Program-made: the position numbers and the translations under genes
NCBI GenBank assembly: GCA_034770075.1
Contig: CM068386.1
Location: forward strand, 43,747,990-43,811,989
From: Aralia elata
Taxonomy: Eukaryota > Streptophyta > Magnoliopsida > Apiales > Araliaceae
Length of the DNA stretch: 64,000 nucleotides
Direction: 5' to 3'
Shown here: positions 36,365-47,817 of the stretch, piece by piece
Numbering within the stretch: the first letter of the stretch is position 1
Layout of the letters: every line of letters begins with the position of its first letter
The notes under the pieces: model-generated
Seen by the model: the letters and a program-made list of their open reading frames with translations, nothing else
Databases searched by the model: none
Told to the model about the DNA's origin: nothing

Positions 36365-39067
36365 TGTGACACCCCCAAATCCGGGTACTTCATTTCCTCA
36401 GGATTTGGTGTTCACAATCCAAAACATCACATCACATCTAACTACCCATTCAAATAATGGAAATACTATGAATTAAAATAGAAATCTCCCATTAGAGGGT
36501 TAAAACATCATTCATAAACAAATCTCAGGTCATCTAACCTTAAATAAACATCAGTGCGGAAAACATAAATCAAGTCTATTACATAAACAACAATAAAGCA
36601 AATACAACAAGTCTTCATCACTTATTTGCTTTTCCTTTGCCCTTACTAGTGGATGGCTCATCAGTTCTTTCAACTTTAGCTGCAATGTTATTATGCAAGG
36701 GTGAGCAATGATTACCCAGTAAGTATAACAACAACAGTAATAATAACATGCAAAATAATTAATGGATATCGAATATTTGAAGATTTAGCTTTTGAGTCAA
36801 GAATGTAAAACAAGATTCAAAAGAACGTCTGAGGGTCTTAAGACCACGAACTATGTCCCAGGTTATCAAGTATTTCTACTTTAAACCTTTAACAGTCGTA
36901 AGACTATATGGACCTTGCTTCTCGTACTTAGGGGGATCAGCCCTTTGTACTATGTATGTGCACAACATCTTAACGCTAACGCGTAAATAAAATCCCCTGT
37001 ATAAGGGTTGTTCATCTCAGTTTGACATCGGAGTCCGCACCAAAGGAAGTTTGGTTTGGATTTACTTTAATAACGTTTCTAGAATTTAGAACGCTCATCA
37101 ACTATGGACTAGTCGAATCGATAAGGGTTCGCTAGTCAATCAAGGTTCAAAAGGTATAATTCGAGAATCAAAACTAAATCTCACAAAAGGTACGATTGAA
37201 TACGTTCTATATAATTGAAGCATTACAAAGAGAAAATTAAAAACGTCTCATTGAATCCATGAAATTGAATGGAATAGAAACAATAACTTGCTTAAGAAGT
37301 AATAGCATTATGAAGCTTTTATTCTATGTTAATGAAATTTAGAAACTTGCGTAAACGTAAAAGTAAGGATAAGATACTTGCCTCGTGCGTAGACTATAAA
37401 TTTAAGACTCACGTTCTCTAATCAACCTATACATTCCGTTTATAAAACAGTAACAATAATTAGTTACAGTATTATAAACACTTCAGTACTCATTCTCATC
37501 TAATTTCATTTTAATAGCTCAGTTGACACCGAACAATCAATGGGCTTATGCTACCACCTTTCAGAGTACTTTAACATTCATTTTATACATTAGCCTAAGC
37601 TTTAGGTATGTCTACGATATCATAACATGATCTCAAAGAAAGAAGAAAATTTTTACTCTCGTCTTTTTTTTTTCCCGCCGGGGCGAGAAAATCCTTTACA
37701 AAAATCTCACTGGGGCGAGCTCTCGCCGAGGTGAGGAATTGCTTCACAAAATTCTCGTCGGGGCGAGTTCCCCGCCGGGGCGAGGGATCCCTTCACAAAA
37801 TTCTCGCCGGGGCGAGAATTACTAATTCCAGTTTTTGCAGTTCGCGAAGAACGCAGAAACAGGCCAAAAATTTCCCATTTTTCATTCTTACATCAAATTA
37901 AACATACCCAGTTATCAAGTATGGTATGAAATCAAAACCCATTCCATAAACAATGATTTTAACATCACAGATAACCTAAACAACCCAAATAAAGGCTAAA
38001 ATTTAACTGTTCATACTTTATTGTCAAGTTTTGATACAATTAACAAAATTAATCACTGTACACTCGTTTGTTAACTAAATCTATCCGTTTAATTATCATT
38101 CTTTTCGTTTTTACATACATAAACATAACTAGTAATCAATTTAACCAATTAACATGTAAATCAAGTACCAATTTTATACATTTAAACCATGTTCGTACAC
38201 TGTACTACTCTGTAACTTTCTGAATTCTCATATAAACGTAATTTCACGGATTAAATTACTCTAAATCATATTTAAATCATATAAAACACATAAATTCATG
38301 CTTACTAACAACTAACATCAATTTATTTAAAGATTTAGCCATACAATTTGGTTTATAGAGAACTTAAAACATGCATTCATGGAGAAAATTAAGAAACACA
38401 ATTTAAAGATTAAAACTAAGAATTACCTTTGATAATTATGCTAGATTATGCAAGATGATGACAAGGTTTCTTCTAAATTCTCTAAATTCTCTCCTCTTTC
38501 TCTCAAGTTTTTTTTTCTCTCTGGCTTGAATATGAATTACTGATAATGGAATACGTGAAAAACTTAATAGCAGAACATGGTGTCAGTTTAATAACTGGCA
38601 CCAACTTCCACTAAGGCCATGTTTGGCTACTCATATATTCCTCATTTCTAATTTATTTTAATAAAAAGCTTATACTATAGATCATGTCACATATTAAATT
38701 AATTAAATAATCTTACTAAAATCAAATGAATAAAATAAAATAATTCTACATTAAATCACATAGCCATATAAATAAAATTCTCATTTATTAATAATGACAA
38801 ATTATTAAATCTCTAATTAATAATTAAATTAATTAGAAATAACATTATACTTATTTAAATAATGTATTTAATCAAATAAATTCAATTAAACACATACTTT
38901 AAATATAAAAATTCTCCACATTAATCTAATTAATGTAACACATATAATTAAATTAATCTACCACAAATTCATCGATTAATCAATTAATTCAACAATCAAA
39001 TTATCGAAAATATTTATTTAATTCAATAAATATTTAAAATAAGTTACAAAAATTATCGTTTGTCACA
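36365..39067 (-). repeat. Solo LTR, minus orientation, target duplication TCCAA
   Basis: It begins TGTGACACCCCC and ends TTTGTCACA, with TCCAA at 36360-36364 and 39068-39072. Length is 2703 bp. In LTR sense it carries the GATGTCAAACTGAGATGAAC block (about 37015-37035) also seen at 3565. A GC-rich block lies at 37674-37815. No primer site or gene is seen; the right 500 bp are very AT-rich. Confidence 0.88.
37674..37815. repeat. GC-rich block with CTCGCCGGGGCGAG cores
   Basis: Five repeats of a near-palindromic word (CCGCCGGGGCGAGAA, CTCGCCGAGGTGAGG, CTCGTCGGGGCGAG, CCGCCGGGGCGAGG, CTCGCCGGGGCGAGAA) are separated by a CTTCACAAAATT-like spacer. Period is about 30 bp. Confidence 0.85.
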
Positions 39068-39072
39068 TCCAA

Positions 39073-39429
39073 GGCTGCTAGCCTTGAAGGAATCTTAGTG
39101 ATTAAAGTTGTAAAGATATCCTTAGTGGATTTGCTACCCGAGGAGTAGAACAGTGGAGTAGGAGTCTTGTGTACTCCAAACCACTTAAAGTCTTGTGTTC
39201 TTCTCTCATTACTTTATAACTATTATAACTGCTATATCATTGCTTTATCATATCTGTCATAACTTTTTTATCTCAAATAGGGATTAAATCAATCATATAT
39301 TCCGTTGTGCTTAATTAATTTGTTGATTAATTAAACTGATAAGACATTCTTTTGAAAACAAGTTAAAAAGTTTTAAAGAATCTATTCAACCCCTCTTCTA
39401 GATATCTTTTGTGCCTCTGGAAACTAACA
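39073..39429 (+). repeat. Sirevirus-like 5' LTR, right end
   Basis: It ends with the typical copia LTR terminus ACTAACA, preceded by TTCAACCCCTCTTCTAG, and is followed at once by a primer binding site. Confidence 0.8.
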
Positions 39430-39431
39430 AT

Positions 39432-39443
39432 TGGTATCAGAGC
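39432..39443 (+). promoter_or_regulatory. Primer binding site, initiator Met tRNA type (copia)
   Basis: A perfect TGGTATCAGAGC, 2 bp after the LTR end. Confidence 0.9.
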
Positions 39444-39471
39444 AAGTTCTCATTACTAAAGCTTAAACTAC

Positions 39472-41585
39472 TTGAGTAGATCAATGGCACAAATCAGAAA
39501 CAGCTCTGAGCTAGGAGGAGGAAATAAACTACCTCTTTGCAACAAAGATAAATTTGCTAACAGGAAAATACGCATACAGGCATACATGGATGCCATCGAT
39601 GAGGATCTATTTAAGGTTGTCATCAGTGGACCCTATGTACCAACAAAGCTAACGCTAACTACTGAAGATCCAAACAAAGTCTCAATCAAATTAAGAAAAG
39701 ATTGGACAGATGCAGAGAAAAAAATAATTCAGCTAGATAAGAGAGCCAAAAACATTTTATTCATTGCTCTAGAAGATGAGCTGTTTGAAAATGTTGTCAA
39801 CTGCAATATAGCACAGGAAGTTTGGGATGCACTGCTAATCATGAATGAAGGGACTGAAGAAGTTAGAGAAAACAAACAGTCTTTGCTCACACAACAGTAT
39901 GAAATGTTCACCCACATCTGTGGGGAAAACATTACCTCCACATATGAAAGATTCAACATGCTGCTCAACTCTCTTCGAGCGTATGGAAAGGTCTATCCAA
40001 ATAAAGATCTCATCATCAAGTTTATGAGAGCTTTGCCAAGCAAGTGGGATGCTTAGACCACCGCAATAAGAGAGTCAAAAAACCTTCATGAAATGACTGT
40101 GGAGATGCTATATGGTAATCTTCTCACCTATGAATTAGAGCTGACTCAACGAGCTGAAACCTTGTCAGAAGGAAAGAAAAAAAAAGGAGTTGGTCTTAAA
40201 GCTTCTACATCAGGGAGATCTGACAACAATGACTCAGACCATGATGATGATGATGTTGTAATCAATGATGAAGGAGCTGCCATGCTTGTCAGACACTTCA
40301 AAAGATTCATTAGCAAAAACAGCAGATCAAGGAAATACAACAGCAACAATAAAGAACAAGTGATTTATGCTATAACTGTAAACAACCAGGTCATTTTATT
40401 GCAAACTGCGATAAACCTCTAAGAGAATAATTGAGAAAGAACAAGAAGAATTCACACTCAAAGAAAAACCTCAAAGGCCATCATAATTTCAAGAAGAAAG
40501 ATAAAGGCTTTGTAGCTGAGAGTTCATGGAGTGACTCAGATAATGACTCAAGCTATGAGTAAAATGAAGATAAAGAACCACACAAAGCCAATCTATGCTT
40601 AATGGCCAAAGAAGGAAAAATTAAAGAATTCAACATTGATGAGGTATTTGATTTTTACTCTCTTGATTTAACTATTGATGATCTTAGAGAAGGAATGCAT
40701 GACTCCATGATAGAACTGCATAAATATATGAAAATGTTTAGGGTTCTATTGAGGGACCATTCTCTTCTTCAAGAGGAAAAAGAGAAAGCAGTTGTAGAGT
40801 TGAAAACTGTTCTACGAAGTGCTACCTCTTGTACTAGTCTTAAAGCTGAGAATGCTAACTTGAGATAGATAAATAAGTTTTGCACTCAGAAAGAGTTAAC
40901 TTTAGTTTCTAAGATTCAGGAACTAGAGAAGACAATTTCAATATGGAACAAGTCTTCTCTGTCTATGGATTCTCTAATCTCTAGTCAAAGATCAGTTGTT
41001 AGCAGGTCAAGTCTGGGGTTTTGTAAATCCTCTTCAGAATCCACTATGGATAAAAATATGGAATCAAATGATAACAGTTCTCCTAAATTTAATAAGGGAA
41101 TTGTATTTGTTAAATCCTCACAAATAGCTAAGCCAAGCTATTCAAACTCTATCAATCATGCAGTTGGATCTCACACAAGTCTAGGATTCAAGAGATCAAA
41201 GAGTAAGTCAACTTCTACATTTAAGCCTCGAATGATCGTAGAGTCGAGCAGAACTCACTCTACAAACAAACCTGGTAAAAATCGTAGAGTTGACTCCCAC
41301 TCTACGAAACCTGTGAATCGTAAAGTTGTGTAGAAACAGAAAGAATATAAAGAAAAAGCTGTGAACCACTACTATCCACACGTGTCTAAGACAAGAAGGA
41401 ATTCATACTCACACACAAATATGCATTATATTCAATGCTATACATGTCATAAATATGGTCATAAGGTTGCAGAATGCTATTTTAATGATTTTTATCCTGT
41501 GCTGCACAGACCTAAAATCAAGCAGATTTGGGTCCCCAAGGCTACTAACAAATCTGGACCCAAGCAAGTTTGGGTACCAAAATAA
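39472..41585 (+). pseudogene. Sirevirus-like copia gag, broken
   Basis: Gag forms the particle that packages element RNA. The best start is the Met at 39484. The N-terminal copia gag domain (about 190 residues) runs to a stop at 40054-40056. The frame goes on to 40340, where a frameshift precedes the first zinc knuckle (CYNCKQPGHFIANC, about 40370-40415). A long linker follows, with Leu-rich coiled-coil-like text (about 40690-40940), interrupted by further stops such as 40866-40868 and the one ending at 41333. A second CCHC knuckle (CYTCHKYGHKVAEC, about 41435-41480) and a repeated PKQVWVPK motif come next. Long gag with coiled coil and the WVPK motif are typical of the Sirevirus/Maximus lineage. 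The linker contains exact ATCGTAGAGT copies. Confidence 0.85.
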
Positions 41586-41599
41586 AAGTTAATCCTCTC

Positions 41600-41883
41600 T
41601 GTAGGTACAGAGCCCCACTAAATCAACTTCTTACCTTGATAGTGGATGCTCAAGACACATGATAGGCAACAAGGCACTCCTGTCAAACTTTGAAGAAAAA
41701 GATGGTCCTGTAGTCATCTTTGGTGACAACAATTCTGGAAAGATAAGAGGATATGGTTCAGTTGAAAAAGGTGATGTGTCATTCAGTAAAGTGGCATATG
41801 TTAAAGGACTATAACATAATCTTCTCAGCATCAGCCAGCTATGTGATAAAGGTCATCAAGTCATATTCCGCAATAATCAATAT
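41600..41883 (+). pseudogene. Copia protease fragment, interrupted by the Tat element
   Basis: The frame around 41635 reads LDSGCSRHM, holding the catalytic Asp of the retroelement aspartic protease, which matures Gag-Pol. The ILGDG-like region of copia proteases follows as VIFGDN. A stop lies at 41812-41814. The downstream text ...LLSISQLCDKGHQVIF is typical of the protease/pre-integrase junction. The frame is cut at 41883 by the 14.5-kb Tat insertion and resumes in phase at 56376. Confidence 0.85.
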
Positions 41884-42283
41884 TGTAGACACCCGATTTT
41901 TGCATTTCCTATACTAACCCTGACAGGAGGGCAAAATCGTCAATTGACCCGACACACGAGAATAAAGGGTGGACGTAAAGACGAACCCTCAAAACCACCA
42001 CGACGGGATGATATTGAAGTCGACACGACAACAAACGAATGTCGAGAGTCAGTTACTGATCACTGTGCTTGCCCGGATGACGTGGCACGTTTCCCGACGG
42101 GTTCCGGACTGCCGAGCGCAAACCCGTCAGCGGAAACCAACGGTACGACACGAAAATCGAGACGAGGCACGGAAAACGAGAAAATCAGCACAGTTAGCCG
42201 CAGATCAATTCGCGGCCAAGGACGGAACTCGAGGCAGCACGGGACTCGAAGCGCACGGGACTCGAGCGCGGCTGGGGGGAGAA

Positions 42284-42344
42284 CCAAGGGCCAGCCGCAG
42301 ATCTATCTGCGGCCAGCCGCAGATAGATCTGCGGCTGCCCTTGG
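42284..42344. promoter_or_regulatory. 61-nt near-perfect hairpin next to the TATA box
   Basis: The arms are CCAAGGG plus 22 nt (42292-42313) and their exact complement (42316-42337) plus CCCTTGG, with a CA centre and one unpaired C. Each arm is itself close to palindromic (GCCGCAGAT with ATCTGCGGC). A related GCCGCAGATCAATTCGCGGC lies at about 42196. The 3' LTR copy (54644-54704) differs by one base. Confidence 0.85.
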
Positions 42345-42350
42345 CAGTGC

Positions 42351-42357
42351 TATATTA
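42351..42357 (+). promoter_or_regulatory. Probable TATA box of the Tat LTR
   Basis: TATATTA lies 6 bp after the hairpin and is followed by a purine-rich, AGCAGCAGCAG-containing leader, as expected for the U3/R junction. Confidence 0.5.
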
Positions 42358-44004
42358 GGCCAGTTCGCATACAGGAAGAAAAAGGAGAGGATTTAGCAGC
42401 AGCAGCAGTTCGGGAGAAGAAGAAAAAACAGCAAGAAAACAGCAAAAATTAGGAGAGAAAAGAGGGAAAAGAGTGAGGAATTGTACCAATTTTGTGAGAT
42501 TATATCTCATATTTTCTACTCTACTCAATACACAAATTCATACATATTGTGGGGATTAATTGCAAGGTGAAAAAACCATTTGTTCTTAGCATTTTGTTAT
42601 ACCATGTTGTTAATCTTTTGGTCATCCGAATTACTTTGAATGTAGTTTTTTCTCATATGTTATTGTGAAGCCATGGGTTAGGGACTATTAGTGAGGGTCT
42701 CATCGGAATGAAATTCCCCCTAATAGCCCGATGATATCCGTTTGGTGCAAATCTTAGCTATTATGGTATGGTATCATTCATAGTGTATTTCGATCGTCAT
42801 TGTAAGATATCCTAGAGTGTTAGGCATCCCGTTGTTGTTTATTTTCGTTATATCCATTTGGCGGTTGTGCAATAAGTTCGGATGTGAGCCTAGGAATGCG
42901 ACCCCGTGGTCCAAATCCGATGATGGACATTTTTGAATGTATGTAATCGGGTGGATGTATCCGTTATTGTAAATATGTAATCGTCGGGCCTTAAAACGAC
43001 GCCAAGGCGATAATCGTGTTTAAGGCCCCGAAATAGTGAAACTTGTGATTGTGGGCGTTTGGGGTTATTTTGATGGCTTACATGCCCATGAATAGCCCCG
43101 ACGCGTGTGTTTATGCTTGATTGGATTTTGTGACACGAAAAATGATTTCAAAGATTAAACGATGAAGGTTTTTTTCTTAAAACCAAGCAAACTAGGAGGT
43201 TAGCATCACGTAGCTAAAAATTTGGAGGTGTTAATGAATGTCGATTTCTATTAAACGAGAAGGCTAAAGAAAGTCGCTTTCAAATGTCACAAAAATGGTT
43301 TTATAAAAATAAAATAACGTTTTATTAAATCTTGGTGCGTAGGGTGAAAGATATCCTAGAAGTTGCCCATCATTTTATGAAAGCAATGTATAGATTTCGA
43401 TTCCTATTTTTACGAAGGTTTAAAACTCTTGTTTTGCCAAAACGACGCTTAATGAAAATCTCATAGTTTTTGCTAATTAAAATCAATCCTTTTCTCATAA
43501 AAGCTTTCTCGTTTAAGCCGATGGACGTTCTAAGACATGCTCAAATTAGAACACAATTTTCCCTAATAATCCAAATGATTCTTTTATGCAAGCTCACCAC
43601 AACATTTACATAGGCACACACACACATACACGCACACACACATTTCATGAATTAAAGGATAGGAAAGCATCAAGATTGCGGTAACCGTGCTTCACGGAAG
43701 TCGAGGGGTGCCTAACACCTTCCCCTCACTTAAGCAAGCCCCCGAACTCTATGAATCTCGATTCGCAGACCAATTAATTCGGAGTCACATATGAGCCAGC
43801 GATTTATAAAAATGAAAACTCGGATGAGTTGGTACATCCATTTCAAATATACCAACTGGCGACTCTGGTTAAATTGGCTCATCATAAAAAACAATCTTTA
43901 AAAAACCCCGTCGACATTAATGCCGACCTTTTTCCCAAAATCACCTAAAAGGCTAAAAATAGGAAAAGGGAAAGATAAGACGAGAAAAAACCGGCGTCGA
44001 CAGC

Positions 44005-44022
44005 TGGCGACTCTGCTGGGGA
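44005..44022 (+). promoter_or_regulatory. Primer binding site of the Tat element
   Basis: TGGCGACTCTGCTGGGGA starts 2 bp after the 5' LTR; its complement ends in CGCCA as a tRNA 3' end should. The tRNA species is not assigned here. Confidence 0.75.
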
Positions 44023-44640
44023 TATTAGAGGGCTTAAGCCGCATTAAAATCTTGATGCTATTATATCCTTTAAAATTCATGAATATGTGTGTGCATACGA
44101 CATTTTGATCATTTTACTTTTGTTGTGTGAATGTGTGTTTTGTCCAATGAATAAATGTTTGAATGGAATTGCTTTACTTCAAAGTAATCATTTGCATACG
44201 GTGAGGACGATGAATGTGAATGTATGTTGAGAATGTACCTCCTCCTGAGGCGAACCCGTCGGTTGCTTATTACTGGACTCGATGGGGCTGCTCCCCGGAG
44301 ATGGCTCAGGAAACGCACCACTCAAATCCGCTCCAATCGAAAGGGCTCAAACGAGTAGATTGCGAAGATTTGGGAACCTTCATGCCGAAAAGCCCGTGAG
44401 AGTAACCCTAGGGTAGGTCAGCCTCTGATAAACCCAACGCAGGAAAAGTCTCTTCATGCCCTTTTACGTTTACGCGTATTAAATGTCATGATCCAATGCA
44501 ATATCATTTACATCCCCTGTTGCTAAAAGAAGGTACTAACCTCTATGTTTGCAGGAAACAGCTGGGGAAGCATAATAAAGTCATGTTTAGCATTTGTTAT
44601 TGCACTAAAAGACTACTAACTTTCTCTTTTGCAGGGAAAG

Positions 44641-44673
<33 letters not shown>

Positions 44674-44808
44674 AAAACACAAATTTACAGCTTTAGCATG
44701 CATCCGCATCCTTTCATTGCCCAAGACTGAAATTTCGAACCGTTTGCCTGCAGGATTGCTCCTCAAACCCGTTCGCAGTCTAAGAAAGCCCAGGTCTCTA
44801 ACTCTGAA
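44023..44808 (+). other. Untranslated leader of the Tat element
   Basis: A 786-bp leader between primer site and gag. It contains an uninterrupted poly(A) run at about 44644-44671, 140 bp before the gag start codon, and no coding sequence. The minus-strand frame 44605-44829 is a shadow of the poly(A) run. Confidence 0.7.
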
Positions 44809-47800
44809 ATGGCGGATCTTCCCAATCATAGTTCCATCTCTCGGGAAGAGTTTGATGATTTTAAAAAGCAGATGATGGAAATGGCCACAATGCTAAAAGA
44901 ACAGTTCTTAATCAGACAGGATCCGTCAAACCAGGGACCGCACAATGTACCACCGCCAGGGGGTGACCAGAATCCTCCTAAGGATGATGCAATCCTATTC
45001 AAAAATAACCAACATCAGCTTAAGGACGAACCGATCCTCCCAAAGGTCATTCCTGCCCTCAACAAGACAGTAATCACGATTCCAGAGGAGGGAGATACTG
45101 ATGACCTTCGCAGGAAAGTGAAGCAGATGGAGGAGACCATCCAATCTCTAAAAGGCATAGGCTCCTTGGGTAGGGTTAATTATGCAGATTTGTGTGTCTT
45201 CCCCGGAACCAGATATCCAGAGAAATTTAAGATCCCCGAATTCGAGAAGTACAATGGGAAAGGGGATCCTTACACTCACCTGAAAATATATATTGGAGAA
45301 CTAGGGTCCTATGCGGAAGACGAAGGACTAAGGATGCAATTATTCCAGAAAAGCTTGACGGGGGAGGCGAGGATCTGGTATGCCCGTCTCGATAATGCCC
45401 GGATTCATAATTGGGAGGAGCTGGCCCATACCTTCTTGACACAGTATAGCTTTCAGGCACAGATGGCCCCTGATAGATATCAAATGACAAAAATCAAGAA
45501 GCAACCAAGGGAAACCTTCAGGGACTATGCCCAACGATGGAGGGGTATGGCCGCACAAGTGAATCCTCCAATGAGTGAGTCAGAGATGGTAATGACCTTC
45601 GTGGATATACAGGAAGCACCTTATTATGAGCGGGTCATATCGGGGATTGGAAGACCATTCGCCGAGATGATAAAACATGGAGAAATGGTGGATGTGGGGT
45701 TGAAATCTGGTAAAATCCGGGACTTCACAGCTCTTGAAACGGCTGCAGAACAAATCCAAAGTGGGAATTATGGCAGTACTTCCCGCAGGCCCCAAAAGCG
45801 AAAAGAGGAAGATGTCTCTCTCGTGCTGCAGGGATCATCCAGGAAAGTGGAGAATAGCCCTCCTGTACAAATACAGAGATTTGGGCCGCCCCGGCAACCC
45901 AATTTTGATAATCCCAGAACGGACGGACGAAGGAGGTTTGAGACCACACAGAGGCGGGTATTCACCCCGCTTGGGGATCCTCTTGAGCAGATTTTGGCAA
46001 TATTGATATCACAGAGGAAGATTGTCGATTTGGCACCTCCATGTGACCCGAAGGGAAGAAAATTTGACCCCAGTAAAAAGTGTGCATATCATTCGGGTTC
46101 CCCGGGTCATGACACTCAGGAATGTTGGACGCTGAAACACATAATTCAAAACCTGATTGATAGCGGGGAAATCGTGGTGGAGCAGCCCGAGCCGCCAAAT
46201 GTTAAAATCAATCCCCTACCGAAGCATGATGGGGGAGGGGTCAATATGATAGAAGCCATCGAAACCGAAGGACCGCCAAGGCGAAAGTATATGACAAGGA
46301 TTGATGAGATGGTTGGCATGACGGGTACTCAGGAGAATATGCAAGGGGCACCGGTTAGGTTGACGGGTGCAAGCCGGAGTATCACAGGAGGGCCTATCAA
46401 ATTAACGGCTCCAAAACCTCTCATCATCGCAGCAAGACCACAGATCCCTATTTGCAATCTAAAAACAGTACCGTGGAACTACGGGGGTGTATTAGAGGAG
46501 GCGGCCAGTTGTGCTTCCGTAACATCGAAGGGGAATCCCTTGTACCTTCCAGGAAGAGTCCTCAAGAGTAAGAGAAAAGAGAACGAGAGGATATCCGAGG
46601 AAAAAGCCGTGGAGTTCTTGGAAAAGATGGACCATCCGGAAGTAAGGGGGATCGGGACGGTGAGCGAGGAATCGACTCTAACGTCGATCATGGATTTGGT
46701 GTTATCATCCAGCGACCACTGCAGAATCTTGGCCAAAATCCTGGGGGAGGCTCACATTCCCAAGACAATTAGCCAAGAAAGTTTCGGCCGCCTAGTGGAC
46801 CATCTGCTAGAGAACAATGTGCTATCATTCACAGATGATGATATCCCGAAAGAGGGAAGGGGGCATCGGAGACCGCTGCACATCGCAGTGATCTCATCAG
46901 GATATGTCATGAATGGGGTATTGATTGATGGGGGATCAGCACTGAATATTTGTCCCCTCAGTACACTGAGGAAAATGAACATTAATCCCAAGCGCTTGCG
47001 GGCCAGTCACGTGGTGGTGCGAGCCTTCGATGGATCCCGGAAGGATACATTGGGAGAAATAGAGTTGCCCGTGGAGATAGGGCCGTGTACTTTTGATATT
47101 TCCTTTCAGGTCCTGGATATCTCCGCCAGTTATAACATGTTATTGGGAAGACCATGGATACATATGGCTGGGGCAGTTCCCTCTACACTACACCAACAAA
47201 TCAAGTTCATCGTCAGCGGGAATCTGGTAACAATCTCCGCAGAGCGTAATGACCCTTTCCCGTCCAAGAATGGTCTGCCAGTAATCAATGTGGACGAATC
47301 CGCGGCGCCTGCCAGTTTTCAAGCACTGGAAATCAGCTCTCCCCACTATAGAGGTCTGGGAGCCCCAGCCATAAAATCCAAAGCCTCCCCTGAGCTCACC
47401 TTCGTTGCTAGAGAAATGATGAAGATGAAGTTTCAACCTGGGCAGGGTTTGGGAAAAGACAACCAAGGAATTTCCACGCCTATTCAACTGCCCAACCAGA
47501 CAGGCAGGGCAGGGTTGGGATATCATGGAGGCATAGAGCGGAACCACTCTCAAAGGGAAGCCCCAGTTCGATCGACTGGAATCCTAATGCCGAGGGACCA
47601 TAATGAACAAAGGACGGACAAGCCCGTGTCCGAATTAGAAGGTAAAGAATTGACTCCTGCAGATGATGAGTCAGTCAAAAGGAAGAGTTTCCTGCGGGAG
47701 GTCATGCAGCAGTTCGAAACCAAATGCTATATCTCTGGACCATCAATAAACATTGGAGAAGGGAAGGATACGGCCACAACGTCGGGAGCCCAACAGGGTA

Positions 47801-47817
47801 TGCCTATCATCGATTAG
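44809..47817 (+). CDS. Tat element gag-protease with G-patch
   Basis: A single 1002-codon frame. Gag builds the cytoplasmic particle and protease matures it. In order: N-terminal region, retrotransposon gag domain (about residues 135-310), basic linker, a Cys/His knuckle variant (CAYHSGSPGHDTQECW, about residue 425), and an aspartic protease with Asp707 in LIDGGSALN (DGG instead of the usual DS/TG) and MLLGRPW near 775. A G-patch follows (PGQGLGKDNQG, about residues 865-905), a motif usually found in RNA-binding proteins. The ATG at 44809 is the first in the frame after the leader. The stop at 47815-47817 is followed by 53 more open codons in the same frame up to the intron donor, so it is probably a recent nonsense change or a readthrough site. 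Confidence 0.92.
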   Translation: MADLPNHSSISREEFDDFKKQMMEMATMLKEQFLIRQDPSNQGPHNVPPPGGDQNPPKDDAILFKNNQHQLKDEPILPKVIPALNKTVITIPEEGDTDDLRRKVKQMEETIQSLKGIGSLGRVNYADLCVFPGTRYPEKFKIPEFEKYNGKGDPYTHLKIYIGELGSYAEDEGLRMQLFQKSLTGEARIWYARLDNARIHNWEELAHTFLTQYSFQAQMAPDRYQMTKIKKQPRETFRDYAQRWRGMAAQVNPPMSESEMVMTFVDIQEAPYYERVISGIGRPFAEMIKHGEMVDVGLKSGKIRDFTALETAAEQIQSGNYGSTSRRPQKRKEEDVSLVLQGSSRKVENSPPVQIQRFGPPRQPNFDNPRTDGRRRFETTQRRVFTPLGDPLEQILAILISQRKIVDLAPPCDPKGRKFDPSKKCAYHSGSPGHDTQECWTLKHIIQNLIDSGEIVVEQPEPPNVKINPLPKHDGGGVNMIEAIETEGPPRRKYMTRIDEMVGMTGTQENMQGAPVRLTGASRSITGGPIKLTAPKPLIIAARPQIPICNLKTVPWNYGGVLEEAASCASVTSKGNPLYLPGRVLKSKRKENERISEEKAVEFLEKMDHPEVRGIGTVSEESTLTSIMDLVLSSSDHCRILAKILGEAHIPKTISQESFGRLVDHLLENNVLSFTDDDIPKEGRGHRRPLHIAVISSGYVMNGVLIDGGSALNICPLSTLRKMNINPKRLRASHVVVRAFDGSRKDTLGEIELPVEIGPCTFDISFQVLDISASYNMLLGRPWIHMAGAVPSTLHQQIKFIVSGNLVTISAERNDPFPSKNGLPVINVDESAAPASFQALEISSPHYRGLGAPAIKSKASPELTFVAREMMKMKFQPGQGLGKDNQGISTPIQLPNQTGRAGLGYHGGIERNHSQREAPVRSTGILMPRDHNEQRTDKPVSELEGKELTPADDESVKRKSFLREVMQQFETKCYISGPSINIGEGKDTATTSGAQQGMPIID

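Larger units (their letters stand above)
41884..44002 (+). repeat. 5' LTR of the Tat element
   Basis: 2119 bp, TGTAGACACCCG to GGCGTCGACA. It contains a 61-nt hairpin (42284-42344), a TATATTA box (42351-42357), and a (CA)-rich microsatellite near 43615-43645. The open frames at 41944-42396 lie in U3 and recur in the other LTR; they show no protein motif. Confidence 0.95.

Noticed and set aside
39432..39443. Initiator Met tRNA genes at the TGGTATCAGAGC sites
   Set aside because: Only the 12-nt complement of the tRNA 3' end is present, directly after LTR ends: primer binding sites, not tRNA genes.
41944..42396. Open frames of 129-221 codons in the Tat LTRs (also 54142-54807)
   Set aside because: They lie in U3 across the promoter hairpin, recur because the LTRs are copies, and encode no recognisable protein.
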